From contig NZ_JAKRNK010000010.1 in NCBI RefSeq assembly GCF_022346885.1, positions 62,001 through 126,000 on the forward strand: DNA of 64,000 bases. Reading direction: 5' to 3'. Both the position numbers and the translations under genes were made by a program. Below, in pieces: positions 28,350-39,144 of this stretch; the stretch's first letter is position 1; each line of letters starts with the position of its first letter. This stretch comes from Paenibacillus sp. ACRRX. GTDB taxonomy: Bacteria; Bacillota; Bacilli; Paenibacillales; Paenibacillaceae. Below the pieces are notes generated by a model that worked only from the letters and a program-made list of their open reading frames with translations, was not told the DNA's origin and did not search any database.

Positions 28350-28431
28350 AAATATTCCTCCTTGCTTTATATAAACCCAAATGCCCAGCCGCGACAGGGC
28401 TGAGCATTAGGTATCCTAACTTGTACCAATT

Positions 28432-30174
28432 TTATTGAATTTGGATAGTCGCCAAATCGTTAGTAAAGCGACGGTAAGGAGAAATATCGAAACCTTGGAT
28501 ACGGTGGTTAATTGTGTGCAAGTCACGACGTTGGTACACGAACATCATCGGCAGATCTTCGTTAATTTGTTGATAAATTTCTTTAAAGATGCCTTTACGT
28601 TCTTCAACGTTTAAAGTAGAGCCTGATTTTTTGAGCAGCTCGTCAACTTTAGGGTTGCTGTAACCTGTTTTGTTTTGGGAACCGCCTGTACGGAACGTTC
28701 CTTCGCTATCTTGCGGATCAGGTGTTAAGCCAGCTGCCAAGAACAACATGTCGTAGTTGCCTTTGTTGTACTTGTCGAGCATTGCGTTAAAGTCCATTTG
28801 GTCAGCTACAAATTCGATGCCCAAATCTTTGTAGTTCTTTTGAGCGATTGGAATGATCGCTTCGTTTACTACGTTAGGTGTAGTAGCGGAGAAGTTGATT
28901 TTGAACTTCTTACCGTCTTTTTCACGGATGCCGTCAGCGCCAACTTTCCAGCCAGCTTCGTCAAGCAACGTTTTTGCTTTATCAAGACTAAATTCATACT
29001 TTTCAACTTCGTCTGTGTAAGCCCATGACACTTTAGATTGTGGAATGTTAACCACATCTGCATATCCTTGGTATACAGTGTCAACGATTTGCTTACGATC
29101 CAATCCGAAAGTCAATGCCTGACGAACTTTTTTGTCAGCAAATTTAGGGTCTTTATTGTTAAATGCGATATAACCATAACCGTTTGTTGGGTTCAACACG
29201 GAATCCAAGAATCCGATGTTTTTGATTTCTTCCATTTGATCTTTGGATACGGAAGGATCATCATAGTCTGTTTCACCTGTTTGCAGCAATTGCATTCTTG
29301 TTTCTTCTGTCGTTGTTTTGTAGATCAAGTTTTTGATCTTAGGTGCGCCCATGAAGTAGTTCTCATTGGCTACCAAACGAACTTCTTGACCTGGGAGATA
29401 CTTGTCAAGCTTGTACGCACCAGCGCCTACAGGTTTCGCGAACAGATCTTTCATTCCGCTCATGTTACCTTGTTTGTAAGCTGCGCCATATACGTGCTTA
29501 GGCAAAATACCTGTAGCACCGAATACGTTCAAAGCAAGTACTCTAACTTCTGTATTTGTGAATTCAATTGTCTTCGGATCGATGACTTTGATACCAGCAA
29601 TCGAAGTCGCTTTGCCTTCTTTATATTCTTTCGCCCCAACCAATGGTGCGTACTGCATAACATCGGATGGACCGTCGTAGTCTTTGTCATACAATGCTGT
29701 AATTGTAAACGCTACGTCTTCAGCAGTAACTGGTTTGCCATCGCTGAATTTCGCATCTTTTAATGTAAAAGTAAATGTTTTGTTGTCGTCAGATACTTTA
29801 TAATCCGCCAAGAATGGTGAGAATGTACCATCCTTATTAATAGTAAGCAACTGAGCAAAAATGGATTCTACAAGGTATACATCATAAGTTGATTCAGCGT
29901 ACAACGGGTTGAAGATACCAGATGGATCTGTAATACCAAGAATAGCTGTATCCTTACGGTTCACAGCAGCTTCTGGGTTCAAGCTTGCGTCTGGAGCAGG
30001 AATAACGCCTTCTGTTACCAATTCGCCTTCGCCTGTTGTTTCTTTTCCGGAATCAGTCGTTTGACCGGAATCAGGAGTCTTGTTGCCCTCAGCAGAATCG
30101 CCGCCGCCGCATGCAGTCAATACGAGCGAGAATGCCAGTACAAGGCTCAATACAGTGAGTAATCTTTTCTTCAC
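28432..30174 (-). CDS. peptide ABC transporter substrate-binding lipoprotein (OppA/DppE-like)
   Basis: 580 aa. A signal peptide with lipobox LTAC (Cys 22) is followed by a flexible Gly/Ser/Thr/Asp/Glu-rich linker to about residue 60. Then comes the SBP_bac_5 fold (FTFTLKDAKFSDGKPVTAEDVAFT is the classical motif region, split here). The start is GTG (30172-30174) with GGGGGC seven bases before. First gene of the operon. It probably binds oligopeptides, though nickel or other ligands occur in this family. Confidence 0.92.
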   Translation of the reverse strand: MKKRLLTVLSLVLAFSLVLTACGGGDSAEGNKTPDSGQTTDSGKETTGEGELVTEGVIPAPDASLNPEAAVNRKDTAILGITDPSGIFNPLYAESTYDVYLVESIFAQLLTINKDGTFSPFLADYKVSDDNKTFTFTLKDAKFSDGKPVTAEDVAFTITALYDKDYDGPSDVMQYAPLVGAKEYKEGKATSIAGIKVIDPKTIEFTNTEVRVLALNVFGATGILPKHVYGAAYKQGNMSGMKDLFAKPVGAGAYKLDKYLPGQEVRLVANENYFMGAPKIKNLIYKTTTEETRMQLLQTGETDYDDPSVSKDQMEEIKNIGFLDSVLNPTNGYGYIAFNNKDPKFADKKVRQALTFGLDRKQIVDTVYQGYADVVNIPQSKVSWAYTDEVEKYEFSLDKAKTLLDEAGWKVGADGIREKDGKKFKINFSATTPNVVNEAIIPIAQKNYKDLGIEFVADQMDFNAMLDKYNKGNYDMLFLAAGLTPDPQDSEGTFRTGGSQNKTGYSNPKVDELLKKSGSTLNVEERKGIFKEIYQQINEDLPMMFVYQRRDLHTINHRIQGFDISPYRRFTNDLATIQIQ

Positions 30175-30600
30175 AACAATTGCCCCCTAATCGCTTTATT
30201 TATATTTACTTACAAACATGCATACCTATAATCTCTAACAAGATTAAAGGGATCGTTCGTTTATTACTTATAGAACACTGGTCAAAACGAGATATTCGAC
30301 AGGTGGGACATAAGTAGGAAACGAATATTTTTCATAATACTACTTTATAATTATGTATTTGTAAATCCCTTTGTCAGCTTTATATTAAAATAAATTCATA
30401 ATGATTCGATAAGTTTTTTTTATCATCGACAATATTAACATATCCAGATCCAACCAAATTATGATGGCAATATCTAACTTTTCCTTACTTAGACGGACAT
30501 TTGTCCTCCATACAAGTACATAGTTACAATGTTGTCCTCATTGTATGTGCATATGAAAACTACTCATTCGCTTGCATACTTTTTGCATATCGACATTTAA
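30175..30600. other. AT-rich gene-free stretch upstream of the opp operon
   Basis: About 425 bases without a credible frame. It must contain the opp promoter, but several AT-rich hexamers are equally plausible and no operator stands out. Confidence 0.4.
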
Positions 30601-30652
30601 AAATAAAAACAGCCCCACAATTCCTTTAATTTACAGAATGCAGGACTGTATG
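30601..30652 (-). terminator. terminator after the polysaccharide deacetylase
   Basis: On the minus strand ACAGTCC pairs with GGGCTGT (one G-U pair) across a loop with an inner short stem, followed by TTTTATTTTT. Confidence 0.65.
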
Positions 30653-30674
30653 AAAATAATTATATAAACTCTTT

Positions 30675-32039
30675 TCACATAACATGAGGTGCTTTGTTTA
30701 CTGCATGCTCACCCCGATGAATTCCTGATTCACTCGTTTCATATGCAAAACAATGTCCATATCGGGTCAATAAAGTTTCTTTTGACATAATAATGGTCTT
30801 TGGTACTAGTTGATTGGATTGCTGCTTTAATCTACTTTGACCAAGAGGATGAATAACTCTCATCAGTACCCTTAGATATTTCTGCGTAATCCATGAGAAC
30901 AAGCCTCTTGGCAGTTCTCTTATCGTAAATCCGAATTGTTCAGGTCCACGGTGCATAAAGCTCACTCCATACAGAGCCTTGACCTCGTGACAGAGTTCTT
31001 CTCTAGCTTGCAAATACTCCGCAATCTCCGGCAAAGTACGTTCAACATCTCGAATCATATGAATAGCGAGCTGCATCGAACTTCGTGAACGCTTCCCGAT
31101 GTCGTACAAACGCTTGTTATCAAAGTGAAGTTCCAAAATCATGTCGTCATGGTTCAAAACTACGCCGTCATCCAATTGCAGCGCTTCGCCATGGTAAGGA
31201 CGTGTTCGGAAATGAAACACAGGACTTTTCTCATTGGTTGTCTTAAGACCAAAGAATATGTGAAACAATTTCTCGTATCCTAACCACAACTTCACAACCA
31301 TTTGTTTCATCCAAGATGGATTCCTCGTCTTTTCTATATCAGTGGCACGCATTAATTCATCTACGCGTACGCAACGAAGTTCCTTTGCCTTAGCATCTTC
31401 TAAGAAGCGTTGCAGTGCAATCAGCATCTCGGCAGGAGCTTCCCGATCCGCTCCAAAAGTCAGTCCACAATCGTGCAGCAGTAGTACTTCTCCACCGCGA
31501 CAGCGCTTGGACATCCGCTTGTACAGACGTTCTGCCCCCAACTTCTTCCGCCAATCTCCAAATAATACAGACCATAATATAATCTGAATATGGCCGAGGT
31601 TACCGAAGTCAAATAAATTAACAATGCCCCATGGGGGGCGATAATAAATGGCGGGTTTCCCTGTGATTGCCTCGATAATATCCGATGTCTTCTTGATGTG
31701 ACGTTTTACCGTTGCGGGTCGCATCAGCCAATTGGTCTTATGAATATAATTATGAATACCGATAAGATGCCCTTCATCATGCATACGCTTAATGAGCTCG
31801 GGTTGCTGCTCTGCATGGATACCAACGACAAAAAAAGTGGCTTTCGCCTGGTATTCCTTCAGCAGATCGAGTAACTTTGCCGTATACACGGGATCAGGAC
31901 CATCGTCAAAAGTGAGAGCTAAATCTCGATCCGACTTCCCTTTCTGAAATACACGGAATCCAAAAAGACGGCTGAACACGCCTGGGAGAAACGCATAAAA
32001 CGTCAGGATATAAAATGTCCATAACAATAAGACTTCCAT
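30675..32039 (-). CDS. polysaccharide deacetylase with YkoP-like C-terminal domain
   Basis: 454 aa. A short N-terminal membrane segment (residues 3-22) precedes a NodB-homology domain at about 38-235: metal motif TFDDGPD at 43-49, HNYIH for the metal histidines, RPPWG, and LLLHDC near the domain end. The remaining 200 residues resemble the YkoP-type domain that often follows it in Bacillales. It likely removes N-acetyl groups from a cell-wall or surface polysaccharide outside the membrane. It diverges from the AI-2E gene; upstream sequence is AT-rich. Confidence 0.85.
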   Translation of the reverse strand: MEVLLLWTFYILTFYAFLPGVFSRLFGFRVFQKGKSDRDLALTFDDGPDPVYTAKLLDLLKEYQAKATFFVVGIHAEQQPELIKRMHDEGHLIGIHNYIHKTNWLMRPATVKRHIKKTSDIIEAITGKPAIYYRPPWGIVNLFDFGNLGHIQIILWSVLFGDWRKKLGAERLYKRMSKRCRGGEVLLLHDCGLTFGADREAPAEMLIALQRFLEDAKAKELRCVRVDELMRATDIEKTRNPSWMKQMVVKLWLGYEKLFHIFFGLKTTNEKSPVFHFRTRPYHGEALQLDDGVVLNHDDMILELHFDNKRLYDIGKRSRSSMQLAIHMIRDVERTLPEIAEYLQAREELCHEVKALYGVSFMHRGPEQFGFTIRELPRGLFSWITQKYLRVLMRVIHPLGQSRLKQQSNQLVPKTIIMSKETLLTRYGHCFAYETSESGIHRGEHAVNKAPHVM

Positions 32040-32194
32040 CCGTATTTCCCCGTTTCGTGATAACGTTTTGTTTATTTATATTGTAACATATCCCCCAAAA
32101 GAATAGGCATATGATTTCGATATCGTGTACAATGATGAATAAACTGTGCCTGTCTTTTACAGAAAATTCCCATAAGGAAAAGGAGTCACCCACT

Positions 32195-33319
32195 ATGCTC
32201 GCCTTTTATCGCAAATACTGGCGCACTGCTTTTGACATCGGGCTTATTGTGCTAACAGTATACTTGATCATGCTCGCCTTCAGTAATCTGTACGCCATTG
32301 CGGCTCCCATCTTTCTCGCTTTTGTAATCTATTTGATCATTGAGCCGTTTGCAGCTTTTCTACATCGGCGCGGAATGAAGAAATCGATTGCATCTGCTCT
32401 ATCGGTTATGTTATTTGTCCTTGTTATTCTAGGGACAATGCTCGGAGCCGGAATTATATTTACACAGCAGATCAGCGACCTGATCGGTCAATTGCCTAAG
32501 TACCGCGACATGATTATTAAAGAGTCAGGCAAGTTGATCATTTTCCTACAACATAAATATGAATCATTGCCACCAGATGTGAGTGCGCGTATAAGTACCT
32601 ATATATCCGACTTTGCCAAGACGGGTGAAGAATGGGCAACTTCATTCTTAAGCTGGGTTGTCCGCCATGTTGCGTCGTTGTCTACATTTATTGTTAATTT
32701 CGGCATTGCTATCGTGCTTGCCTACTTCCTCAGTACCGAAATCGACTCATGGAAACGTTTGGCTAGTGATAAGACACCTCGAACGTTTAAAGAAGCTTTT
32801 AATTTTTTAAAGGACAATGTGTTTCACGGGATCGGCAGCTACCTTAAATCACAGTTCAAGTTGATCTCGATCTCGTTCTGCACGATTTTTATTTCATTAA
32901 TTCTGCTGAATGTCAGCAATGCATTCTCCATTTCCCTGTTATCGGCATTCTTTGATATCTTGCCTATACTTGGTGTGCCTGTCATATTTGTACCTTGGAT
33001 CGTCTACTTGTTTGTGATTGGCAACACGTCACTTGCGATCTGGCTCACAGTAGTCTTAGGCATCGTTCTGCTGACGCGTCAAATTCTAGAGCCTAAGATC
33101 ACAGGAGATTCATTGGGTGTCTCGGCCTTTACGATGCTGTCGTTTATGATTATTTCCTTATCTTTGTTTGGCGTAGCTGGTTTAATTTTGTCACCAGTGC
33201 TGTTGATTTTAATCAAAGCTTTGATGGATCAAGGATACTTAACACGCTGGATCCGCTTTCCAGCCGAAGAAATTCAAACACACCCATTAGCCCCAACAGT
33301 TGATGAGGATAAATCCTGA
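32195..33319 (+). CDS. AI-2E family (UPF0118) membrane transporter
   Basis: 374 aa with about eight membrane helices and the long internal soluble segment typical of the family (ISDLIGQLPKYRDMI ...). The C-terminal core holds FDILPILGVPVIFVPW. ATG 32195 is chosen because AAAAGGAG stands nine bases before it; the frame itself runs 28 codons further up. Family members export autoinducer-like molecules or act as Na/H antiporters; the substrate here is unknown. The window carries a second relative at 48.8 kb. Confidence 0.87.
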   Translation: MLAFYRKYWRTAFDIGLIVLTVYLIMLAFSNLYAIAAPIFLAFVIYLIIEPFAAFLHRRGMKKSIASALSVMLFVLVILGTMLGAGIIFTQQISDLIGQLPKYRDMIIKESGKLIIFLQHKYESLPPDVSARISTYISDFAKTGEEWATSFLSWVVRHVASLSTFIVNFGIAIVLAYFLSTEIDSWKRLASDKTPRTFKEAFNFLKDNVFHGIGSYLKSQFKLISISFCTIFISLILLNVSNAFSISLLSAFFDILPILGVPVIFVPWIVYLFVIGNTSLAIWLTVVLGIVLLTRQILEPKITGDSLGVSAFTMLSFMIISLSLFGVAGLILSPVLLILIKALMDQGYLTRWIRFPAEEIQTHPLAPTVDEDKS

Positions 33320-33357
33320 TCTGCACAAAGGCGTATTCTGATATGTAGACAAACTTA

Positions 33358-33398
33358 AAGGGCGATTACCTCTCACAAGTAAATCGCCCTTTATTTCT
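33358..33398. terminator. bidirectional terminator between AI-2E gene and penicillin-binding protein gene
   Basis: AAAGGGCGATT pairs perfectly with AATCGCCCTTT, with T-rich sequence on the plus side (ATTTCTCTTTTCT). The stem overlaps the stop codon of the leftward gene. Confidence 0.8.
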
Positions 33399-35202
33399 CT
33401 TTTCTCGCGAGTTCGTCCATAATATCGCCAAAAATTTGAGTTGCACGATGCCCTTCCTGCTTTTTCTCTCCGATAGATACAACTGCAACAGCAAATTTAG
33501 GATTATCTGCTGGCCCATACCCTACAAACCATGAATTCAATTCATTCAGCCCGTATGCAGTTGCCTGCGCCGTCCCACTTTTCCCAGCCAGTACCCAACT
33601 GTGTTGCTGCAGAGCTTTTCCTGTTCCAGTTGCAACCGTCTGTTTCATCCATTGCAGCAGCCTATAGGCTGTTGAGGATTGAATGGTTCGTTCCAGCCGC
33701 GCTTCACTCGCAAAAGATACAAGCGCACTGCCCTTGGCATCTTCAACCCGCTCCACGAGGCGGGGATGCCCGTATATCCCACCTTTCAGCAAGGTGACCA
33801 TCATGTTAGCGGCAGCCAACGGCGTTATTCTAACATCACGCTGACCGATTCCTGTCTGCGCCCGAATGCCGCCATCTGTCTTATATACACCTCCCGCTTG
33901 TTTCACAAATACGCGACCAGGCTGCTCACCTTCAAATTGCTTCAACGGTTCGTGTCCCAAGACGTCACTCGACCGCATTCCAACGGGGTCTATCAAGCCT
34001 AGCTTCTCTGCATATCGTTGAATCTGTTTGCCTTGTAATCTTTCGCCTAATTCGGCAAAGACAACGTTGCACGAATCTGCAACAGCTTCCGCCAGCGTAA
34101 GTGTGCCATGCCCCTCATGTTTCCAGCATGACAGCCCGTATTTAGGATAAGTACCATCACAATGAAATTGTTCATGCAGATCCGTTATACCTTCTTCAAG
34201 TGCTGCTGCCGCTACGACAAGTTTGAACACAGAACCTGGTGAAATGGCCTGGATCGCTTGATTGTTCCATTGCTCTCCTGCGGGATATATATGGTTTGGA
34301 TCATAACTGGGCAAGGACACCATTGCCACTACATCTCGCGTCTTAACATCAAGCACCACTGCCGCGCCTTTTGTGATTCCTCGCTGCAGCATGATGTTCT
34401 GTATGGATCGCTGAAGCCCCATCTCGACTGTTGTCACCACTTGCAACGGATAGTAAGGATTGCTTGGTTTGCGGACCCTTATATCCAGTCCATGCAGCGG
34501 CCTGCTTGCAGCATCCATATAATGGACGTACGTTACAGGTCCGAGACCAGCTAGCAGCGGCTCTAACGATCGTTCGAGACCAGCCGTGCCCTTCCGCTTT
34601 ACATAGTCCCATGCAGGTTGCGAACCTTTAGTAAATGTTGCTCCACTTGGACGCGCTGCTTCGCTTGTATATCCTATCCAATGCGGTGTTTGCTCATGCC
34701 AAGGATAGGGCTCTACGTAAGGAAGAACACGCACTCCGTTCCAATTTTGTCGGGTAATCATTTTTTGTTCCTCTGCGCTTATTGGATAGGGGTGTTTGGT
34801 GTCTTTAGGATCTTTCCATATAATAGGTTCAGTTGTATTCGACCACCGTTCAGCAAAATCTGATTCTTCTATTTTTAACATTTGGGCAAGCGTATGTACT
34901 GCACCTATGGACAAAGACTCTGCCTTGAGCGGGAACAAGATTAGTGCATGTGTAGGGCGCCCCGTAATTATCACCCCATTACGGTCTACAATGCGCCCTC
35001 TGCCATCATCAAGCACTATTCCCCTCTCACGCTGAATAACAGACTGGGTCATAAGAGTATGTGGGTCATGTGGTAGTGGCCTATTGGGACCGATAAATTG
35101 CAGCCAAGCTAATCGCAGACTATAAAGAAGTAATACGCCAGAAATCAGCAGGGTGACCACACTGATTCGTTTCCATCTCTGTGATTCTGCCTTAAGCCGC
35201 AT
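33391..35202 (-). CDS. class B penicillin-binding protein (D,D-transpeptidase)
   Basis: About 603 aa. One N-terminal membrane anchor (SVVTLLISGVLLLYSLRLAW) precedes the pedestal domain with the GRIVDRNG motif of class B enzymes. The transpeptidase follows with the three active-site motifs SPGSVFK, SCN and KSGTA. It cross-links peptidoglycan outside the membrane. The GTG at 35211 has AGGG only two bases before it, so ATG 35202 fits better. Length and motifs resemble PbpA/PbpH- or SpoVD-like proteins without PASTA domains. It is monocistronic; a role in elongation or sporulation cannot be told from context. Confidence 0.88.
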   Translation of the reverse strand: MRLKAESQRWKRISVVTLLISGVLLLYSLRLAWLQFIGPNRPLPHDPHTLMTQSVIQRERGIVLDDGRGRIVDRNGVIITGRPTHALILFPLKAESLSIGAVHTLAQMLKIEESDFAERWSNTTEPIIWKDPKDTKHPYPISAEEQKMITRQNWNGVRVLPYVEPYPWHEQTPHWIGYTSEAARPSGATFTKGSQPAWDYVKRKGTAGLERSLEPLLAGLGPVTYVHYMDAASRPLHGLDIRVRKPSNPYYPLQVVTTVEMGLQRSIQNIMLQRGITKGAAVVLDVKTRDVVAMVSLPSYDPNHIYPAGEQWNNQAIQAISPGSVFKLVVAAAALEEGITDLHEQFHCDGTYPKYGLSCWKHEGHGTLTLAEAVADSCNVVFAELGERLQGKQIQRYAEKLGLIDPVGMRSSDVLGHEPLKQFEGEQPGRVFVKQAGGVYKTDGGIRAQTGIGQRDVRITPLAAANMMVTLLKGGIYGHPRLVERVEDAKGSALVSFASEARLERTIQSSTAYRLLQWMKQTVATGTGKALQQHSWVLAGKSGTAQATAYGLNELNSWFVGYGPADNPKFAVAVVSIGEKKQEGHRATQIFGDIMDELARKEK

Positions 35203-35343
35203 ATCTATCACATCCCTGCTCTATTATTGGAAACAATTACTCACTTAGTAGTATCGTCGCCTTGATTCGCTTTTAATCATCTTTATGTTAATCATCTAGA
35301 CTCGCCCCCACCATTTGCAGGATAAAAATCTACTGCGCTCCAA

Positions 35344-35379
35344 CAAAAAAAGCACTCCCCACATGGAGGAATGCTTTTA
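35344..35379 (-). terminator. chemoreceptor gene terminator
   Basis: On the minus strand AAGCATTCCTCC pairs with GGGGAGTGCTT (two wobble pairs) around ATGT, then seven T residues. Confidence 0.8.
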
Positions 35380-35416
35380 CCAGATTATTATATTTATTAA
35401 TAGTAAATATATCGTC

Positions 35417-37537
35417 TCATGATTCCATCGTAAACTGATCCAATTGCCGCTTCAATTGATCGGACACCTGCTCCAGCTCAGTTGAAAGATCCACCAGTCT
35501 TGCAGAGACGGTCATCTGCTCATTGCTTAACGATGCCACCTCTTCTGAGGTTGCAGATGCTTCTTCCGCTACTGCACTTACATTAGACATCGCTTCTGTC
35601 AGCACACGCTGGGATTCATCCAGTTCATTCACGCCGGCAGTTGCATAATCGAGCTTCGTAAATAACTGAACCATCTGATCCTCCACTGTATGGAAAATAT
35701 GGTCTGCTTCCTTCACGGCTTCTAATTGCTCCTTAAATATTGGATATGCATCACCAAGCATCACCACAGTCTCATTCACTTCCTTCTGGATGCTCTCCAG
35801 AATCTGTCCGACCACCTCTATCGACTGTTTAGATTGGTCCGCGAGACTGCGTATTTCGTCTGCTACCACCATAAAGCCCTTACCTGCCGCACCGGCACGC
35901 GCCGCTTCAATGGCTGCATTTAGTGACAGGATGTTCGTCTGTTTGGTCATTTGTGTTAACAACTCAAGAATTTTACGGACCGAGAGTGTGCTTTCCTTCA
36001 ACGCATCCACTTTAGAAACAAGCGAGCGAATCATCGTCTCGGTCGTCCCCGTCTTATGGTTAAGTTCAACCATATAGTGTGTACCGCGTTGGCTCGCGGC
36101 TTGAACCTCTGTTGCGGCAGAATACATATCCACGTTCATTTCAATAACGTTCAACATTTTCTGTGAAGTACTCTCTGTCCAATGGTTGCTGCGCTCAGCT
36201 TCAACTGCTAGGCTTGTCGCGCCGTTCGCAATCTCTTCGGTTGCAACTGCGATCTCCTTCGCCGAGCTCGCAGTCAAGCGCGAGGCTTCCCCTAAACGCG
36301 AAGCTGTGACCAACACTGCTTGTGCAGATTCTTCTGTACGCTGCACAAGCTCCGAAATACGTGACATCATTGTATTAAAACTGATCGATAATTGTCCGAT
36401 CTCGTCCTTTGAGCGATGAGTCATCTGAAGGCCCAACTTACCCTGAGCCCCTTCTTCCATCAGATCACGCAGCTGTTGCAGCGGCTTGCCAATACGCCTC
36501 ATTACGTACCAACCCAGTAATAGGGCCACAATGATTGCAATAACGATTGAGATTATCGTCACATTACGAATAGAGGCCGTACCCTTAAGCAGTTCCCCCA
36601 TAGGTGTAAATCCATTTATCGTCCACCCCGTAACAGAGGAGACATAATAGGTGCCAAGCTGCTCTTCCCCTGAGGTGTTAGACACAATCCGGTAATCAAC
36701 CTTCTTGTCTCCCGCGACATCTAGACGAAGTTGCGGCTCTTGACCGATTAACTTGAGATCGTTAGCAAGAACAACTTTTCCTGCCCTATCCACAATCTGA
36801 GCAAATCCTCCACTACCATTATCCCATTTCAACTGTTCTTGCAAAGTCTGTACATATACTTCCATGACCATCACATACATGGACTGACTCGTATTAATAT
36901 TCTTAACCACTCTGGTCAGTGCATATGTTTCTTTCGGACTTTGGCCAGATAATCCGCGCTCAGACGACGGAATCCAGTTGACGTTGCCTGCGAGTTTAAG
37001 AGTTGCATCAAACCATGGCTTGTTGCGTTCATCTGCCATTGCTGTAGTGGATACACCTGAAGAATAGATCGTAGCATGTTCCTTATCAATTGGAATCAAA
37101 TAAATACCAAATAATGCATTGTTCGCAAAAACGTAAGAACGCAGCTTATTTTCGATTTCTTTCGAGATTTGAAATAATTCATACTGATTACTCTCTTTGG
37201 TGTTATACGCTTCTGTTAGCAATTTCTGCGTATCCTGGTCAAATAAAATCTGATTGGTTAACTCCATGTTGTTCTGGAATACGAGATCCAACTTTTCCCC
37301 TGCTTGCTGCACCGTTTGAACTTGAGATAAGGATACCTGCTCTTGAATCGTTGCTTGCGAGCGGTCATAGGAGAATCCCCCAATTCCCCCTACAAGAACC
37401 GTTATACTGACGAGGAACAGTGCAAATAACTTCATTCCCACCGAATGGAACGGACTTCTTGCAGCTTGCGCTGGCGGTTGCTGCGGGACACCGTTAGATG
37501 GAGTTACAGTTGTCTCTTTTCTCTTTCTCCAATTCAT
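35417..37537 (-). CDS. methyl-accepting chemotaxis protein with extracellular Cache-type sensor
   Basis: About 706 aa. Layout: cytoplasmic Pro/Gln-rich tail (1-33), first membrane helix about 36-55, extracellular sensor to about 305 (tyrosine-rich dCache-like region), second helix about 310-330. A HAMP domain follows ([20 protein letters not shown]), then a long coiled-coil signalling domain whose hairpin tip reads [20 protein letters not shown]. It signals through CheA/CheW. ATG 37537 with GGTGG nine bases upstream is preferred over the GTG two codons earlier. The ligand is unknown. Confidence 0.92.
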   Translation of the reverse strand: MNWRKRKETTVTPSNGVPQQPPAQAARSPFHSVGMKLFALFLVSITVLVGGIGGFSYDRSQATIQEQVSLSQVQTVQQAGEKLDLVFQNNMELTNQILFDQDTQKLLTEAYNTKESNQYELFQISKEIENKLRSYVFANNALFGIYLIPIDKEHATIYSSGVSTTAMADERNKPWFDATLKLAGNVNWIPSSERGLSGQSPKETYALTRVVKNINTSQSMYVMVMEVYVQTLQEQLKWDNGSGGFAQIVDRAGKVVLANDLKLIGQEPQLRLDVAGDKKVDYRIVSNTSGEEQLGTYYVSSVTGWTINGFTPMGELLKGTASIRNVTIISIVIAIIVALLLGWYVMRRIGKPLQQLRDLMEEGAQGKLGLQMTHRSKDEIGQLSISFNTMMSRISELVQRTEESAQAVLVTASRLGEASRLTASSAKEIAVATEEIANGATSLAVEAERSNHWTESTSQKMLNVIEMNVDMYSAATEVQAASQRGTHYMVELNHKTGTTETMIRSLVSKVDALKESTLSVRKILELLTQMTKQTNILSLNAAIEAARAGAAGKGFMVVADEIRSLADQSKQSIEVVGQILESIQKEVNETVVMLGDAYPIFKEQLEAVKEADHIFHTVEDQMVQLFTKLDYATAGVNELDESQRVLTEAMSNVSAVAEEASATSEEVASLSNEQMTVSARLVDLSTELEQVSDQLKRQLDQFTMES

Positions 37538-37692
37538 TGCCACACACCACCCTATATGTATAAATATTTAAAAACTTATGTCATTAGGCCTAGGTATATA
37601 GTTCGACAAACCTTATTTTAAATCCTTTTATACGCTTATACTTTCTTTTCAGCAATTAAAAATCATATTTTGGAAAAAGGTATGACTTTATA

Positions 37693-37728
37693 CTAAAAAC
37701 CCCTCGCCTATAAGGCAAGGGGAAAAAC
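37693..37728 (-). terminator. terminator after trhP2 (yrrO)
   Basis: CCCCTTGCC pairs with GGCGAGGGG around TTATA, followed on the minus strand by TTTTTAG. Confidence 0.8.
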
Positions 37729-37782
37729 ATCTATACGATGTGCAAATATCTATGCTACGTTGGTCAGCGCTGACTTCTTTGT

Positions 37783-39126
37783 TTATCTGTTTTTCTTACG
37801 CATCATGTCAAAATAATGAACAGGCTGTTCCACTTTCATGCGAATAAGCTGCAATGGATGTCTGGCTGCATCAAGCTCGTTGCCATCCGTATCCCAGATA
37901 TGTCCCACCGTCTGTTTAAAGAAAGTTCCGTTAGGACCAAAAAATTCAATCTCTGCCCCTGGCTTAAAATGATTGCGCTGCTGAATGGTAGCCATTCCAG
38001 TATCGGCATCATAATCAACTACTAATCCAGCAAAATCATACGGTGCAGCCTTTTCTTCTGGTTCGTAAATATGGTCTTCATGATCCGGTTCTTCATAGAA
38101 AAATCCTGTATTGACAGGCCGGTTTGCTGCCTTGTTCATTTCATCAATCCACTCAGGCTTCAATTGATAATGATCAGGGTCTGCCATATACGAATCAATC
38201 GCTTGTCTGTACACATTTACAACAGTAGCCACGTAATGAATAGACTTCATGCGACCTTCTACCTTGAAGCTGTCCACCCCTACGTCAACCAAATCCGGAA
38301 GATGCCCAATCATACATAAATCTTTCGAGCTCATTGTAAATTGGTTCTGTTCTTCCTGGAACAACGGAAGTTGCGTAACTCCTAGCTTAAATGGCTGCAA
38401 GGCAGGCTCCTGAGCTGCCTCCTCTTCACTGACTAACTGTGTCAGGTCAGGTCGATCATCCTCGAACAGATCATACTTCCAACGGCAGGACTGACAGCAT
38501 CCGCCTCGATTCGAGTCACGGTCCGTGAAGTGGTTAGACAGTGTACAGCGGCCTGAATACGACGAACACATCGCACCATGAATAAAGGCTTCGATCTCGA
38601 CATCTACGTGCGCCTTCATCTCTGCGATCTCGTCCATACTCGTCTCACGTGCCAGCACGACACGTGGCGCGCCTTCTTCTTTCCAGAACTGCACTGTCTG
38701 CCAGTTCGCAATTGATTGCTGCGTACTGACGTGAACTTCAAGGAGCGGGGCGACACGCTGTGCTGTCTCAATGATGACAGGGTCCGCTACGATAATCGCA
38801 GCAATACCGGCTTCTTGCAGTTGAAGCAAGTAAGCTTCAATACCTTCGATATCTTCATTATGAGCATAGATGTTCGTGGCTACGAATACTTTAGCTCCAT
38901 ATTTTTTAGCAAATTCTACGCCTTCACGCATTTCCTCAAACGTAAAGTTATCTGCATTTGAACGCAGGCCATATTTCTGGCCGCCGATATATACGGCATC
39001 TGCTCCGTAGTGAACCGCAAATTTCAGTTTTTCCAAGTTACCGGCGGGTGCGAGCAGCTCAGGCTTGTCAAGACGATTTCGTTTGCCGTTATATTTACGT
39101 ATTCTAGTGTTGGTTGTGGTTGTCAT
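37783..39126 (-). CDS. trhP2: peptidase U32-family tRNA hydroxylation protein (YrrO/TrhP2-like)
   Basis: 447 aa. The U32 signature reads EAFIHGAMCSSYSGRC, and the cysteine pattern CCQSC follows. The N-terminal LLAPAGNLEKLKFAVHYGAD is typical of the barrel domain. In B. subtilis YrrO and YrrN are needed for 5-hydroxyuridine at wobble position 34 of tRNAs, using prephenate; the peptidase name is historical. ATG 39126 is preferred because the G-rich GAGGGGGG is about ten bases before it and only one base before the GTG at 39135. It follows yrrN by 18 bases. Confidence 0.9.
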   Translation of the reverse strand: MTTTTNTRIRKYNGKRNRLDKPELLAPAGNLEKLKFAVHYGADAVYIGGQKYGLRSNADNFTFEEMREGVEFAKKYGAKVFVATNIYAHNEDIEGIEAYLLQLQEAGIAAIIVADPVIIETAQRVAPLLEVHVSTQQSIANWQTVQFWKEEGAPRVVLARETSMDEIAEMKAHVDVEIEAFIHGAMCSSYSGRCTLSNHFTDRDSNRGGCCQSCRWKYDLFEDDRPDLTQLVSEEEAAQEPALQPFKLGVTQLPLFQEEQNQFTMSSKDLCMIGHLPDLVDVGVDSFKVEGRMKSIHYVATVVNVYRQAIDSYMADPDHYQLKPEWIDEMNKAANRPVNTGFFYEEPDHEDHIYEPEEKAAPYDFAGLVVDYDADTGMATIQQRNHFKPGAEIEFFGPNGTFFKQTVGHIWDTDGNELDAARHPLQLIRMKVEQPVHYFDMMRKKNR

Positions 39127-39144
39127 CTGCTTCACGCCCCCCTC

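Noticed and set aside
32148-32166. CodY-like box before the AI-2E gene
   Set aside because: Three of 15 positions differ, and AT-rich sequence gives many such matches.
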